A stretch of DNA of 64,000 nucleotides, from positions 224,782,843-224,846,842 of the forward strand of contig NC_090989.1 of NCBI RefSeq assembly GCF_041146395.1. The letters run 5' to 3'. The notes below the pieces were generated by a model. The model saw only the letters and a list, made by a program, of their open reading frames with translations. It was not told where the DNA came from and made no database searches. The position numbers were made by a program, and so were the translations under genes. This document shows positions 10,921-22,509 of this stretch, in pieces; the stretch's first letter is position 1, and every line of letters starts with the position of its first letter. This DNA is from Eulemur rufifrons. Its lineage: Eukaryota > Chordata > Mammalia > Primates > Lemuridae.

Positions 10921-11310
10921 CATGTCTGTCCCTTCTAAGACTTAACCACCCTCAAATTTGAAGAGAAAATCATGGCTTTATTTTCTCTTCCTAATTTCCC
11001 CCAAAGACTCTTTTTTCTTTAAAAAAAAAAAAAAAAAAAAAAGTTGAGGAGAGCAAGCTGCAGCAAATTCATACATTGCTGCATCTTCTGATCAAACTTT
11101 TAGAGACTTTATCAGTGGAAAAGTGATACTCAAGAAACTGCCCTCCACATAATAATTTGCAAACGTTGGGACAGAGTTTCTGGAAGCCCTTCCCTTGAAT
11201 GACACTGCAGTGACCCGCCTCCTGACAACCTGTCCCTTTCTCTGGGCCTGCAGAGGAACCCACCTGGGCATGGGTTTCCTGAGCATCTCTTTCTGTTTTG
11301 TTTTGTTTTG
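10921..11310. other. intergenic stretch, nothing recognised
   Basis: Contains a long A-run at about 11022-11042 that may be the tail of an unrecognised retroposon. Confidence 0.4.
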
Positions 11311-11597
11311 TTTTTTTAAGAGACAGGGTCTCGCTCTGTCACCCATGCTAGAGTGCAGCACCCTCATCATAGCTCACTGCAACCTTGAACTCCTTAAGCA
11401 ATCCTCCTGCCTCAGCCTCCTGAGTAGCTGGGACTACAGGCATGCATCACCATTCCTAGCTAATTTTTCTATAATTTGTAGAGTCAGGATCTCACTATTT
11501 TGCCACATAGATCTTGAACTCCTGGCCTTAAGAAAAATCTCCCACTTCAGTCTCCCCAAATGCTGGGATTATAGGCATGAGACACTGCACCCAACCC
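11311..11597 (-). mobile_element. old Alu (AluJ-like)
   Basis: Starts TTTTTTTAAGAGACAGGGTC and carries GCCTCAGCCTCCTGAGTAGC and GGGATTATAGGCATGAGAC. It lacks the strepsirrhine middle block and is more diverged than the copy at 10576. Confidence 0.8.
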
Positions 11598-11841
11598 TCT
11601 TCTTGTTCTTGAATCTTGCTAGTCCTCCATTTCTTCCCTATTCTGTATTAAAGCTCTCCTATCTTAGGTGTGCTGTATCTCACAGGGGAACGAATTTGGC
11701 ATCAGTGCAAAATTAAAATATGACAATCAAATCCATTTTCATGTGATATGTTGTCCCTTGGGAAAAGCATGGACATTCATTCAATCATTATTTATGATTA
11801 AGCAGTCAATCTGTATACAATATGTTGGCTATTGAAGAAAA

Positions 11842-12334
11842 TGTAAACCACACCAGACCAATCTGGCTCACCTTTTATGTAAGAAAGTTGTGAGTTGCCA
11901 TGGACTCCCAGGTTGAAGGTCAAGTAACCTGAGCATGCCCAGATGAAGCAAGCATGCCACCATGGGTAGAACCTAAGTGTTCAAACTAAGGAGCAGGGAC
12001 TGAATTAAGAAGCAGACACCTCATGGCAGTATCCATGATCCAATCAGACTGAGCCCTGACATCACTCCCCAGCAGGATCCATTCAGATCATGCCTCTCAG
12101 CATCACCTCATTGCAAGATCCAATCAGATCATGCCTCATAAAACCCTAACTTAGAGTACCGTATGCTTATGAAACCCAACCCAGCCTGCAGCTTAGAAAG
12201 ACAGATCTGAGCATTTTTCTCCTGTCTCTTTGCCAGTCCACTCACAATAAAACTGTTCTTTTCTCAAAAGCTGGTACCATGGTATTGGCTTCTATGTGCA
12301 TCAAGCAACAAGCCCAATGATTGCTCGGTTACCC
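11842..12334 (+). mobile_element. probable class I (ERV1-like) LTR
   Basis: The organisation is that of a gammaretrovirus-type LTR: three near copies of GATCCAATCAGA with its following ATCATGCCTC (12038, 12077, 12118), a TATA-like CATAAAA at 12137, a poly(A) signal AATAAA at 12246, and an end near TGCTCGGTTACC. Both borders are inferred and I found no clean target duplication. No internal viral sequence follows. Confidence 0.55.
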
Positions 12335-13439
12335 GAAGACTTATAAAAATGTGTTTTCTGGTTGATTTCCATTTCCAACAAAATGGCAGGATGCACTGAA
12401 CAACTTTCCACAACAAAAGATGTAGAAATTATAGCTAATTATAAATATCCTATAAATACATAGTTTATCTCATAAGAAAATAAGGGAAATGCCCAGAGGC
12501 CAAAAACAAAGACACAGCTAAAAAACTGAGGGTAAGAGAATGGGCATTTTGGGTACCCTAGTGTGGGTTGCACCGTTTTAGTGACCAAAAGGTTTGAGTT
12601 TTAAAGGCCTCACAGGGCCAGGAGACAAAGCCTTTTGACTTCTCCTAAAAGCTGAGTTAGAATTGATTACCAACACAAAGCTGGGGTTTTCAAAGGGATA
12701 CATCCTAATTAAAAGAGTGGACTAGAAAATCATACCCATTGGCCAAGAAAGATAAAAAGGAAGCTTGTCTGCATGGGCCTCAGCTTTGGACGCATGGGAC
12801 AGGACATGGTGAAGACATCTTCCATGAGAATTTGCAAACATAAATCTGTCCTCACAGAGTTCCAGGGTTGGAAGTTACACTACCTGTGAGCATTGGGATC
12901 CCCCATGTAGAGATATTAACATCAAAAGGTGGTTCTGGCTGTTAACACCACCTGTGGGGGTGGCTGGCACACACAAATGCAAAACATTTCTGAAGGGATA
13001 TATACACAACCCAGGTTGCCCTTCCCACAGATAAAGCCCCACAGACTGTGAGCCCAGAAGCCCAAATTTCAAAATGCATGCCAAAGACAGACATGATTCC
13101 AGCCATCTTGGAGTTTATAATCATTTAGAAAGACAAGGCACACATTCACATCCAATGAAATGTTATGCTGAGATGAATTTCACCAAGGTCTTTGCAGAGC
13201 TAATGCTTCATCCCAAAACATATGACTCTCAAAGGTAGAAATTTCACGTACCATAGAGAGTTAGTGAAGAAAATTTCTGTATAGACAAGAGCTTCTCTAT
13301 GCCCCTAAAAATCACTTCAAACTTGCTGATCTCATAGTCAGCCCACACTGAGTAGCTAAGAATCAGCAGGCTTGTGCTTAAGCAAGCAGATGAGGCTCAC
13401 GGAATTCTGGAGCCAGATGTTTAAGTAAAACCCATCATG
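12335..13439. other. intergenic stretch, possibly old LINE sequence
   Basis: A-rich sense-strand composition with short broken frames is compatible with an old L1 or HAL1 5' region, but I cannot place a family. Confidence 0.3.
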
Positions 13440-13625
13440 GAATAAGTCTATCAGAGAGACTGAGCATGGGATCTTGATTCAGACTGCCTGGGTTACAATC
13501 CTTACTTCACCACTTTGCTTAGCCTCTCAGTGCCTCAATTTATCTATCTTTAACACAATGATAGTAACAGTGCATACTTCACAGGTTGGGTGTGATGATT
13601 ATGTGAGATTCATTCATTTAAGCAG
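13440..13625 (-). mobile_element. MIR SINE fragment
   Basis: Reverse-complement MIR order: GACTGCCTGGGTTACAATCC, CCTCTCAGTGCCTCAATTT, GATAGTAACAGTGCATACTT, CACAGGTTGGGTGTGATGAT. Confidence 0.75.
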
Positions 13626-13629
13626 TTTA

Positions 13630-13910
13630 GGCTAGGCATGGTGGCTTATGCCTGTAATCCTAACACTTTGGGAGGCTGAGGTGGGAGGATCCCTTGAGGC
13701 CTGGAGTTTGAGACCAATCTGAGCAAGACCCTATTTCTACAAGAAGTAGAAAAATTAGCTGGGTGTGGTGGTATGCACCTGTAGTCCTTGCTGAAGTGGG
13801 AGGATTGCTTGAGGCTGGAAGGTTGCAGCGATCTCTGATTGTACCACTGCATTCTAGCCTGGGCAACAGAGACAGACCCTGTCTCAAAACAAACAAACAA
13901 ACAAACAAAA
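13630..13910 (+). mobile_element. old Alu (AluJ-like)
   Basis: GGCTAGGCATGGTGGCTTAT start, two arms, and a tail with repeated AAAC units (13886-13910). Diverged from the consensus. Confidence 0.85.
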
Positions 13911-14316
13911 CCAACAATTCAGCCAAGTGCCAATCCAATAAATGTTAGCTACTATTATTCTCATTATAAACTGATTACCAGATTTGAATTATTTCTCAGA
14001 TATACACACAAGTATTACCTCAAAAACCATTCAGAAAGCTAGTTCTAAAACAACATCAACACATAAATGTTGCCTCCTAAAGGAAGGAACTTATCTTCCT
14101 CTCTACAACTGTACATCTGGCAAAACAAGGTCTTTCCTTGGGTTAGGCAAAGAGTTCCTGGGTATAATACCCCAAAACATAACATATAACAGAAAAAATT
14201 GGACAAATTAGACTTGATCAAAATTCAAAACTTTTACATTTCCAAAGATATTAAGAAAATGAAAAGACAAGCCACAGATTGGGAGAAAATATTTGCAAGT
14301 CATGTGTCTGACAAAG

Positions 14317-14479
14317 CTGTGGTCCCCAACCCCCAGGCCACAGCCTGGTACCGCTCTGTGACCTGTTAGGAAATAGGCCACACTTTACCGCCTGAGCTCT
14401 GTATCCCCCACCCAGGGCCATGGGAAAAATTGTCTTCCATGAAACCAGTCCCTGGTGCCAAAAAGGCTGGGGACTGCTG
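14317..14479 (-). mobile_element. MER1-type hAT MITE, internally deleted
   Basis: Ends CTGTGGTCCCCAACC and GGCTGGGGACTGCTG are inverted repeats. The segments CATGGGAAAAATTGTCTTCC and CCTGTTAGGAAATAGGCCAC match the MER1 group. The flanks TGACAAAG (14309-14316) and TGATAAAG (14480-14487) are an 8-bp duplication with one mismatch. At 163 bp it is about half the usual MER1 length. Confidence 0.85.
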
Positions 14480-14907
14480 TGATAAAGGACTTATATCCAG
14501 AATAAGAACTCTTAAAGCTCAATAATAAAGAAGACAACACCATTTTAAAATGAGCAAATGATTTAAATAGATATTTTACCAAAGAAGGTATAGCAATAAT
14601 AAGCACATAAAAAGATGTTCAACGTCATTAGTCAATAGGGAAATGTTCAATTAAAAGCACAATGAGATACACTTCATAACCACTTGGATCACTATAATAA
14701 AAAACACAGGCAATAATAAGTGTTGTGGAGGATGTAGAGAAATCAGACCCCTCATACACTGCTGGTGGGAATGTAAAATGGTGTAGCCATTTGGGAAAAC
14801 AATTTGGTAGTTTCTTAAAAATTAAACATAAAATTACCATATAAGCTAGCCACTCCAAAGTATCCATCCAAGAGAAATGAAAACATATGCCTTTAAAAAG
14901 ACTTATA

Positions 14908-15285
<378 letters not shown>

Positions 15286-15719
15286 TCATTCATAATAAAA
15301 GGTAGAAGCAATCCAAATGTCTACTGACAGGTTAATAAATAAACAAAATGTGGTATTCCACATTAGAATAGATGAACCACAAAAACCATTATATTAAGTA
15401 AAAGAAAGCAGGTTCAAAAGATTCCATATTGCATGATTCCATTTTTATGAAATGTCCAAGACAGACAAATCTTTAGAAATCTACAGAGACAAAGTAGATT
15501 AGTGGCTTCCTTAGGCTGGTGGTAGAAATGATCAGTGACTATAAATGGATATAAGGGATCTGTCTGGGGTGATGAAAATGTTCTAAGACTGGACTACAGG
15601 GATGCTTGCACAACTTCTATGTTTACTAACAATTACTCAATTGTATGCTTGAAACAGGTGAATTTTATGATTTATAAATTATATCTTAGTAAAGTTATTT
15701 TTAAAAATTGCCCTGTTAG

Positions 15720-15880
15720 GCTGGGCATGGTGGCTTATGCCTGTAATCCCAGCACCTTGGGAGGCCGAGATGGGAGGATCGTTTGAGCCCAGGAGTTTGA
15801 TGTTGCAGTGAGCTATGATCATGCCTCTCCACTCCAGTCAGGGCGACAAAAGGGACTTGGTCTCTCAAAAAAAAAAAAAA
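15720..15880 (+). mobile_element. free left Alu monomer (FLAM-like)
   Basis: A single arm with GCTGGGCATGGTGGCTTATG and a poly-A tail but no right arm. AAAATTGCCCTGTTAG (15704-15719) and AAAATTGCCATGTTAG (15881-15896) are a 16-bp target duplication with one mismatch, so the monomer inserted as such and is not a truncated dimer. Confidence 0.85.
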
Positions 15881-15999
15881 AAAATTGCCATGTTAGCTTG
15901 TGAATTTTTGCCTGGGTTTTTAACAATTAAAGGAAATTTAAAAATCCTGTGTTTTCTGATGATAGCTCACTTTGTATTATAAAATACAAATGAAACCTT

Positions 16000-16480
16000 G
16001 TCTGTGGAAAATGGGAAAAACAAAATCAAGTATAAAAAATATTGATCTAGACAAAATAAAATTTAAGGAAAAATCATTAAAAGTGATGAGAGACATTTCA
16101 CTGAAAAAATACAATCATGAGTCTTTATGACCCCAATAGCAGGACTTCAAATCATATAGGTCAAAACCCAGTTAATACAAGAGATGAAATTAACAGATCT
16201 GTGTTCATGGGGACACTTTAACATGCTTGTCTCAGAAATCAAAAAATCAAGTAGGTATAAAAGTCAAGATCTGAAGCATCTGAAAACACAATGAACCTGA
16301 CCATTTATATCTGTGTACAAATAAAACCAAACCTACCAGAGACAACAGTCTTTTTAAACTGCCATAGACAATGCTCCCAAATTGATAGTGTCTTAAGTCA
16401 CATAGAAAAGCTCAAAAAATTCTAAATATCAGAATTTATTCTTAGGAAAATAAAACTACATGCATTTTGCTGTTGCCAGA
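16000..16480 (+). mobile_element. possible old LINE (HAL1/L1M) ORF fragment
   Basis: A-rich sequence with phrases seen in L1/HAL1 coding regions, such as ACAAAATAAAATTTAAGG, AAGTGATGAGAGACATTTCA and CAAGTAGGTATAAAAGTC. Heavily decayed and borders guessed. Confidence 0.4.
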
Positions 16481-17884
16481 AAGGCCACAGAATTCACTTG
16501 GAAAATTCCCTGCCTCAAGTCTCCATGGTTTTGATTTGCCAAATAAAGTCAGCACTTTTGTGTGTGATTACATTTAGTCCCCACTTCTGCTAAGAAAGCT
16601 AAGAATTTAAAATCTCAATACACTACTTTCCCTTTCTTCAGTTTTTAAATTCTATTTTACCTCAATTCCTGTACAGTTAAGAAAAAGGTTTTTTCACTTA
16701 TATTCCCTGGGCAATTCTGCCCCATTCCAAGTGTTTTTCTTACTTTTTTTTTTTTTAATTTCTCTTAAACTTTATTTCCTTCTTTTCCTACCTATGCCCG
16801 TTAAGTACCAATATTAGTGAAGTTTCACTCTGAATAGGTGGCCATCTCCCTAGGGACCTTCCTCCTTGACTCCTATTCTTCCTGGCTTGGCTATTTTCAC
16901 CAGTCAGGAAATGGACCTAGCTGGTTCCTCTGTCCTTTGCTTGCTGGTTCCTGACTGTTTACCACGTGCCAGGCACTTGTGTTAGGCTCTAAGGAGACAG
17001 TGGTGAATAAAACACACTGGCTTTTACGGGGCTTCAGGTGAAGGCAAGAAATGCTAAGAGCCAACTTGCAGGTGGAAAAGCTGGAGTTGAAGATCCACGG
17101 GGGTTTTCTTGGTTTGTTTTTGCTTTCTTGTGGATTTCCTGAATTGAACCATGTAATCTCTCCCTCTCCGGGATTGATATGATCCTTCTTCAATTTTTCC
17201 TTCAAGTGTCCCTTGTTATCTATTTTCCTAGTTTGCTATTGGCTTGTTTCTTAGTCTGATGAATCATACTCTAACTCCTATGCTACTTCCTTCACCCCCA
17301 ACCAGCCCATTTTTAAACACTGAAAAGAAAAACAAAAACCATAGGCTAATGCTATTCTTTTTTTAGCTTTCAGCTTCTGCTACAGAACGATAAATAGCGC
17401 TAAGATGTTGTTTTTGAATCTAGCTACAGAACCAGCACATACTTTAAAGTCATTGATGGGGCTTAGGTGTAGATTCCTTACCCAGCAAATTAACTGGCAG
17501 GGAGTAGACTATGTCTTCTGCACTCTGTTAGCAGAAGGGTTGTCACCATTGCCCAATCTATGGTGAGAATTTAGAGCACATTCCAATGAGAATTTTTCAA
17601 TCCAGGAACTGTCCCTGGGATGTGCAACAGGGGTATCCCATTGGGCTGGAGGAGAGCAGATCTGTAGAGCAGCGTGTTCGCTGTGCTAGCACAGTGCCTT
17701 CCTGCCCAAGTACACTGGAACTGGGACTTTAAGGAATGAAACATTCAGATACTGACTATGCAATCTGCAAAACCACATAAGCTGCTTGCAAAAGAACGAT
17801 GTTTTGTTTTTTATTTTTTCCCCAAGCAAAGCCTTAAATATGGCAGAAACAAACTTAAAATATAACTGATGAGAAGGAGCCTTC
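16481..17884. other. intergenic stretch, mostly unassigned
   Basis: A short piece at about 16945-17045 (CCACGTGCCAGGCACTTGTG, GACAGTGGTGAATAAAACA) resembles an old mammalian dispersed repeat. The rest shows nothing I recognise. Confidence 0.4.
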
Positions 17885-18128
17885 TGGGGTGCTACAAATG
17901 GTTTATATCATAATCTGGGTGGCAGTTACATGGGCACATACAAAGGTAAAAACTCATGGAGGCAAATACTTGGGATTCTTGCACTTTGTGTTAAACTTCA
18001 TTATAAAAATGTTAAAACAGAGGTGGATGGTGGTGATGGTTGCACAACCATGTGAATGTATTTCATGCCACTTAAAAATGGTTAAAATGGAAATTTTTAT
18101 GTATATTTTTACCACAATAAAAAACTAA
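17885..18128 (+). mobile_element. L1 3' UTR fragment(s)
   Basis: TATCATAATCTGGGTGGCAG, AAAAACTCATGGAGGCAAAT and a terminal CCACAATAAAAAACT fit old L1 3' UTRs. Two similar 3' UTR pieces may be joined near 18010. Confidence 0.65.
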
Positions 18129-18831
18129 AATGCACATACTTGAGTGTAGCTCACTACCATATATTAAGAGATGCTACTTAACTAACCCTAATGATGGAAA
18201 CGTATCCTTACAAGCAGATTGAAAAGCCACCTCTCTGCCTGGAGAATCTGCTTTGGCTCTTCACTCATTTGTCCAAGTTGCTTCCTTCCCAAGGTCTGTA
18301 ATCTTTACTAGAAAATGGAAGAATATTTATTTGACAGTGCAGCTCCTGTCTGGGCCTCCTTGATGACCCTCACCTGACCCAACCCTCACACTCTCCCCTG
18401 CATGCAGCGACTTCCAGGGTTGGGGGAAGCTGAACAAAGGCCTAGGGTTCAAGGGGAGGGCAAGGTGCAAGCAGAGCAAAGACAGGAGGAGTATCTTGCT
18501 CTCCTCCTATCTCTGGCTTCCCCTCACCTATCCTCCCCCAGCCAGAGACAGGAGGCAAACTATAGACTTTTAGTCAGGAAAGAGACCCTAGGTCACCAAG
18601 TTCCACCTCCTCCTTTTCATTTCATTTTTTAATGAGGCAAACAAAGCATAGAGAGGTGAAGGGGCTTTCCAAGGTCATGAAGCCAGTTGGGGGCTGAGCC
18701 AGGACTAAAGTTCAGGCCCTCTGATGCCCAGTGCTGTGCAAGACCTGAACTTTGTGTGCAGTCTTTTCTCTGCTGCTCCTGATTCCTTCCACCCCTTCTT
18801 CTGCCTCTAGCCTGCCTTCCTGCCAGAACAT
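18129..18831. other. intergenic stretch, nothing recognised
   Basis: A GA-rich part at 18400-18560 gives short open frames on both strands with no domain signature. A short MIR-like piece may lie at 18630-18720. Confidence 0.4.
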
Positions 18832-19150
18832 TTTTTACAACTTTATTGAAGTTTAATTCACATGTCATAAAATTTACACATTCAAAGTATATGATTCTAC
18901 AGGTTTTAATGCACTATTATACAAATCACATCAATTTTAAAACATTTTCATCACCCCAAAAAGAAACTCTGTACCCATTAGCAGTCACTTCCCATATTCC
19001 CCCAACCTCCCCAGCCCTAGGAAACCATCGATCTATAGATTTGCCTTTTCTGCACATTTCAAATTAGTGGAATCATACAACAGGTGGTCCTTTGTGACTG
19101 GCTTTTTTCACATTAGCATAATATCCTCAAGGTTCATCCATGCCATAGCT
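18832..19150 (-). mobile_element. L1 3' UTR fragment, antisense
   Basis: CTTTATTGAAGTTTAATTCA, TGTACCCATTAGCAGTCACT and CATATCCTCAAGG-type phrases are the reverse complement of the old L1 3' UTR. Confidence 0.8.
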
Positions 19151-19224
19151 CCCCAGGTCATTCTTGTCAAGGTAAGTGGAATGAAGGGACAGGGAGGAGG
19201 AGGAGGAGAATTCTGAGAGCTACA

Positions 19225-19480
19225 GCACCTAGCACAATGAGATGACGGTGAGAATTAATTCCCTCCTACCTACCACATACCTAAGCAATCTATTTCTGTT
19301 CATTATCTCATTTAATTTAATAATCATAGTCTAGGGGCAGCACCATCCCAATTCAGATGTGAAAAACCAAAGAGGAACTCAATAGCTTTTCCAATGGAAT
19401 GCAGTCCTTAAGGAGCAGAACAGGTTTGGAATTCAAGTTTGACACTGGCTCAAAAGCCACTGTCTTTTCTTTCCTTAGCC
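19225..19480 (+). mobile_element. MIR SINE fragment
   Basis: TTATCTCATTTAATTTAATAAT followed by AATTCAGATGTG and a GGAATTCAAGTTTGA segment follow MIR order but are diverged. Confidence 0.5.
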
Positions 19481-19629
19481 TGGGCCACCTCTGAAATTGG
19501 CAGATTCTGACAGTGGGAGTTTCACATCCACAGGTGGTGAGGACTTCTGGTTAATCTAAAAAAGTGGTGATCACTGCGCTTTAAAACCATTTTACTTCAA
19601 CATCCTTACTTTCCTCACTGCAGTACTAT

Positions 19630-20065
19630 TTCTAAGAGCAAAGGGAGAACAAGACCTACATGACCATGTAGAAGACCAGATAAGGTGTGACATATCCATG
19701 TGGGGGATTCAGCTGTAAAACAGATTGAAGAAGATCCTTACAGACTGATAGAGAATAATCTCGATTTACACAGTGAACAAGAGCCATGTGCAGAGCATAG
19801 TGTATACTATTCTGCCATTTGTACTAAAAGCTGTATGAGGGGGGAGAGTGGAGAGGAAACACGCACATACGTATTTGCTTGTGTATGCATACAATAACTG
19901 CAAGAAATCTCAGAAAATGTAAAACCTAGTTGCCTCTGTGGAGAACTGGGTGACTGGAGAGAGTGGTGGGAGGAATTTCACTCTTTAGCTTTCTGAACCG
20001 TTTAACTTCTGAACTATGTGAATATACTACCTATTCAAAAATGCACACAATACATATTTAAAAGC
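19630..20065 (+). mobile_element. old L1 (L1ME/HAL1-like) 3' end
   Basis: Phrases in order: GACATATCCATG, AAGATCCTTACAGACTGATA, AGAGCATAGTGTATACTATT, CTGTATGAGGGGGGAGAG, GTTGCCTCTGTGGAGAACTG, ATATACTACCTATTCAAAAA. This is the 3' end common to an old L1 group. Confidence 0.65.
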
Positions 20066-20381
20066 CCACTAATGCATCCAACAAATATTAATGAGCCCCT
20101 TTGGCATAACAGGTCCTGGTCTAGGTACTGGGAATACAGCTGAGAACAAGACCAAAAAAGATCGAAAAGACTTTTGTACACTTCACATCCCCTTCTTACT
20201 GTATGTCCGAAAGACCAGCTCGAAAGACAGCTCCTCCTCCAACACCAGTCATAACTCCTCTATGAACAGACATCTTCCTCTTCTCCCTGATTTTCTACAG
20301 CACTTAGAGTCTGCACCACACTTAACAACTACTTACCAGTCCCTTTATGTTGTTCACTGTGGCTTCAAGATGCTCAATGTA

Positions 20382-20729
20382 GGCCAGGGTGCAGTGGCTC
20401 ATGCCTGTAATCCTAGCACTCTGGGAGGCAGAGGCGGGCAGATCATTTGAGGTCAGGAGTTCAAGACCAGCCTGAGCAAGAGCGAGACCCCCTGTCTCTC
20501 CTAAAAATAGAAAGAAATTAGCTGGACAACTAAAAATATACAGGAAAAGAAAATTAGCTGGGCATGGTGGTACATGCCTGTAGTCCCAGCTACTCAGGAG
20601 GCTGAGGCAGAAGGATCGCTTAAGCCGAGGAGTTTGAGGTTGCTGTGAGCTAGGCTGACGCCATAGCACTCACTCTAGCCCAGGCAACAAAGCAAGACTC
20701 TATCTCAAAAAAAAAAAAAAAAAAAAAAA
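20382..20729 (+). mobile_element. Alu, strepsirrhine type
   Basis: Starts GGCCAGGGTGCAGTGGCTCA, has the AGAAAGAAATTA and AACTAAAAATATACAGG block, and ends in a 23-base A-run that joins directly to an L1 fragment. Confidence 0.88.
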
Positions 20730-21411
20730 TCCCCAAAACAATAAGCGTTGGTGTGGATGCAGAGAGACAAGAACACTCATACACTGCTGGTGGGTGGTGG
20801 GACTGCAAACTAGTACAACCTTTGTGGAAAGTATTATGGAGATACCTCAAAGAGATACAAATAGAACTACCATTTAATCCAGCAATCCCATTACTGGGCA
20901 TCTACCCAAAGAACAAAAGACATTCTATAAAAAAGACATCTGCATTAAAATGTTTATAGCAGCACAATTCACAATTGCAAAGATGTGGAAACAACCTAAG
21001 TGCCCATTAATACATGAGTGGATTAATAAAATGTGGTTTATGTATACCGTGGAGTTCTACTCAGCCACAAAAAAACAACGGTGATCTAGCACCTCTTGTA
21101 CTATCCTGGATAGAGCTGGAGCCCATTCTACTAAGTATTACAAGAATGGAAAAACAAGCTACACCTGTACTCACCATCAAATTGGTACTAATTGATCAAC
21201 ACTTAAATATGCACATATGGTAGTAACTAACATTCATCAGGTGTTGGGCAGGTGGGAGGGGGAGCAGGGGATGGGCATATCCACACCTAATGGGTGCAGT
21301 GCGTACTGTCTGGGGGATGGACACGCTGGCAGCTCTGACTCAGGAGGAGCAAAGGCAATATATGTAACCTAAACATTTGTACTCCAGTAATATTTTCAAA
21401 TTAAAAAAAAG
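20730..21411 (+). mobile_element. 5'-truncated younger L1, ORF2 end and 3' UTR
   Basis: ORF2 C-terminal remnants run GTTGGTGTGGATGCAGAGAG, CCATTTAATCCAGCAATCCC, GGGCATCTACCCAAAGAACA, then a 3' UTR with CACCTAATGGGTGCAGTGCG and GTAACCTAAACATTTGTACT. That ending is typical of the younger primate L1 lineage and better preserved than the other L1 pieces here. Only the last part of ORF2 is present and it contains stops. Confidence 0.85.
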
Positions 21412-21580
21412 TAAAAGGAGGGAAAAAAAACACAGGGAACTTATTGTCCTCAAAGATGATGCATTCCATGTATTTAAATGGAAAAAATGTATATTTATGT
21501 GAATGTAAGGATACCTGCCCCAAAATAACACAATAAAGTTTCTGTGCTCAGATAGGAAAAAAAAAAAAAAAAAAAAAAAA
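21412..21580 (+). other. possible L1 3'-transduced segment ending AATAAA and A24
   Basis: Directly after the L1 A-rich end comes 145 bases of non-L1 sequence, then AATAAA (21532-21537), 19 further bases and a pure A-run at 21557-21580. This is how a reverse-transcribed mRNA 3' end looks. Alternative: the 3' UTR of a processed pseudogene inserted separately. Confidence 0.5.
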
Positions 21581-21673
21581 CACTTTGGACATGCCTGTAA
21601 TGCGTTAACTCACTTTAACGTATCTTCATATTTTAAAAAATCATACTGGGAGTCTCAAAAAAATGGAAGTCTA

Positions 21674-21990
21674 CAGCAGGAGTCACATACTTTTTACGTA
21701 AAGGACCTGGAATTAATATTTTAGGATGTGTGGGCCATATGGTCTCTGATGCAACTACTGAACACAGCCCTTGTACCTTCAAAGGAGCTAAACAGTACAG
21801 GAATGGGATGGGTGTGGTAGTGTTCCAATAAACCTTTATGGACACTTTTTATTGGAATTTCATACTATTGTCATGTGTGACAAAATATTTTTTTTAATTT
21901 TCTTTCAATCATTAAAATATGTAAAATTCATTCTTAACTTGCAGACCATACAAACACATAAGGGAGACTGGATTTGGCACAAGGGTGTGT
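21674..21990 (+). mobile_element. hAT-Charlie non-autonomous element
   Basis: CAGCAGGAGTCACATACTTT start, TGTGGGCCATATGGTCTCTG, GTTCCAATAAACCTTTATGG, and a degenerate GGATTTGGCACAAGG end match the MER-type element with the GGGCCATA.. core. Subfamily not assigned. Confidence 0.65.
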
Positions 21991-22250
21991 GGCTTGGGGT
22001 ATAAACAGTCTACTTCTATGAGGCCTTGGAGAAATGGTGTTTCCAAGGACCCTTAAAAGTAGGATTGCCAGATTTAGCAAAAAAAAAAAAAAAAAATTAC
22101 ACAACGCCCAGATAAATTTGAATTTCAGATAAACAAGGAATACTTGTTTTTTGGTTTTAATATGTTCCATGCAATATTTATTTTATCTGACACCCGTAAT
22201 TCAAAGATTATAGTAGTCTCTAGGCGTGACGATTTCAACCTCACCCTCTA

Positions 22251-22282
22251 CCCCCACCCCCTTACCCCCACCCCCACCCCCC
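22251..22282. repeat. C-run cluster, G-quadruplex potential on the minus strand
   Basis: Five runs of at least five C (22251-55, 22257-61, 22265-69, 22271-75, 22277-82) with loops of 1, 3, 1 and 1 bases. Just upstream of the promoter-like segment. Confidence 0.8.
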
Positions 22283-22319
22283 TTAGAGTTAACTATATTC
22301 CCTCTTGGAGATACCTTTG

Positions 22320-22500
22320 GCCTCACCGTGTGGGTGGTGAGACACCGACACTCCCTGTCCATCATTCTGGAGGAGGCCAGGACGCGCTCCCCACACTGCA
22401 GGAGCGGGAGGAAGATGGCGTCAGTCACGTGGGGCGAGCCTAAGGGCCGCGTTTAAATGGCGGCTGTCCTGGGCCTCTTGGCTGTGGGCGGGGGAAGCCC
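22320..22500 (+). promoter_or_regulatory. isolated GC-rich promoter-like segment
   Basis: In AT-rich surroundings this piece has many CpGs and motif types of TATA-less housekeeping promoters: two YY1-like sites (AAGATGGCG near 22412 and AAATGGCGGC at 22455), an E-box CACGTG at 22426 and a GC box GTGGGCGGGG at 22484. The strand is taken from the YY1 motif orientation. It could be a retained promoter, a processed-gene 5' end or chance. No spliced gene body is visible downstream. Confidence 0.45.
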
Positions 22501-22509
22501 CAGCTGAGA

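Noticed and set aside
11195..11716. 173-codon plus-strand frame
   Set aside because: Its body is the translation of an antisense Alu, a common false gene.
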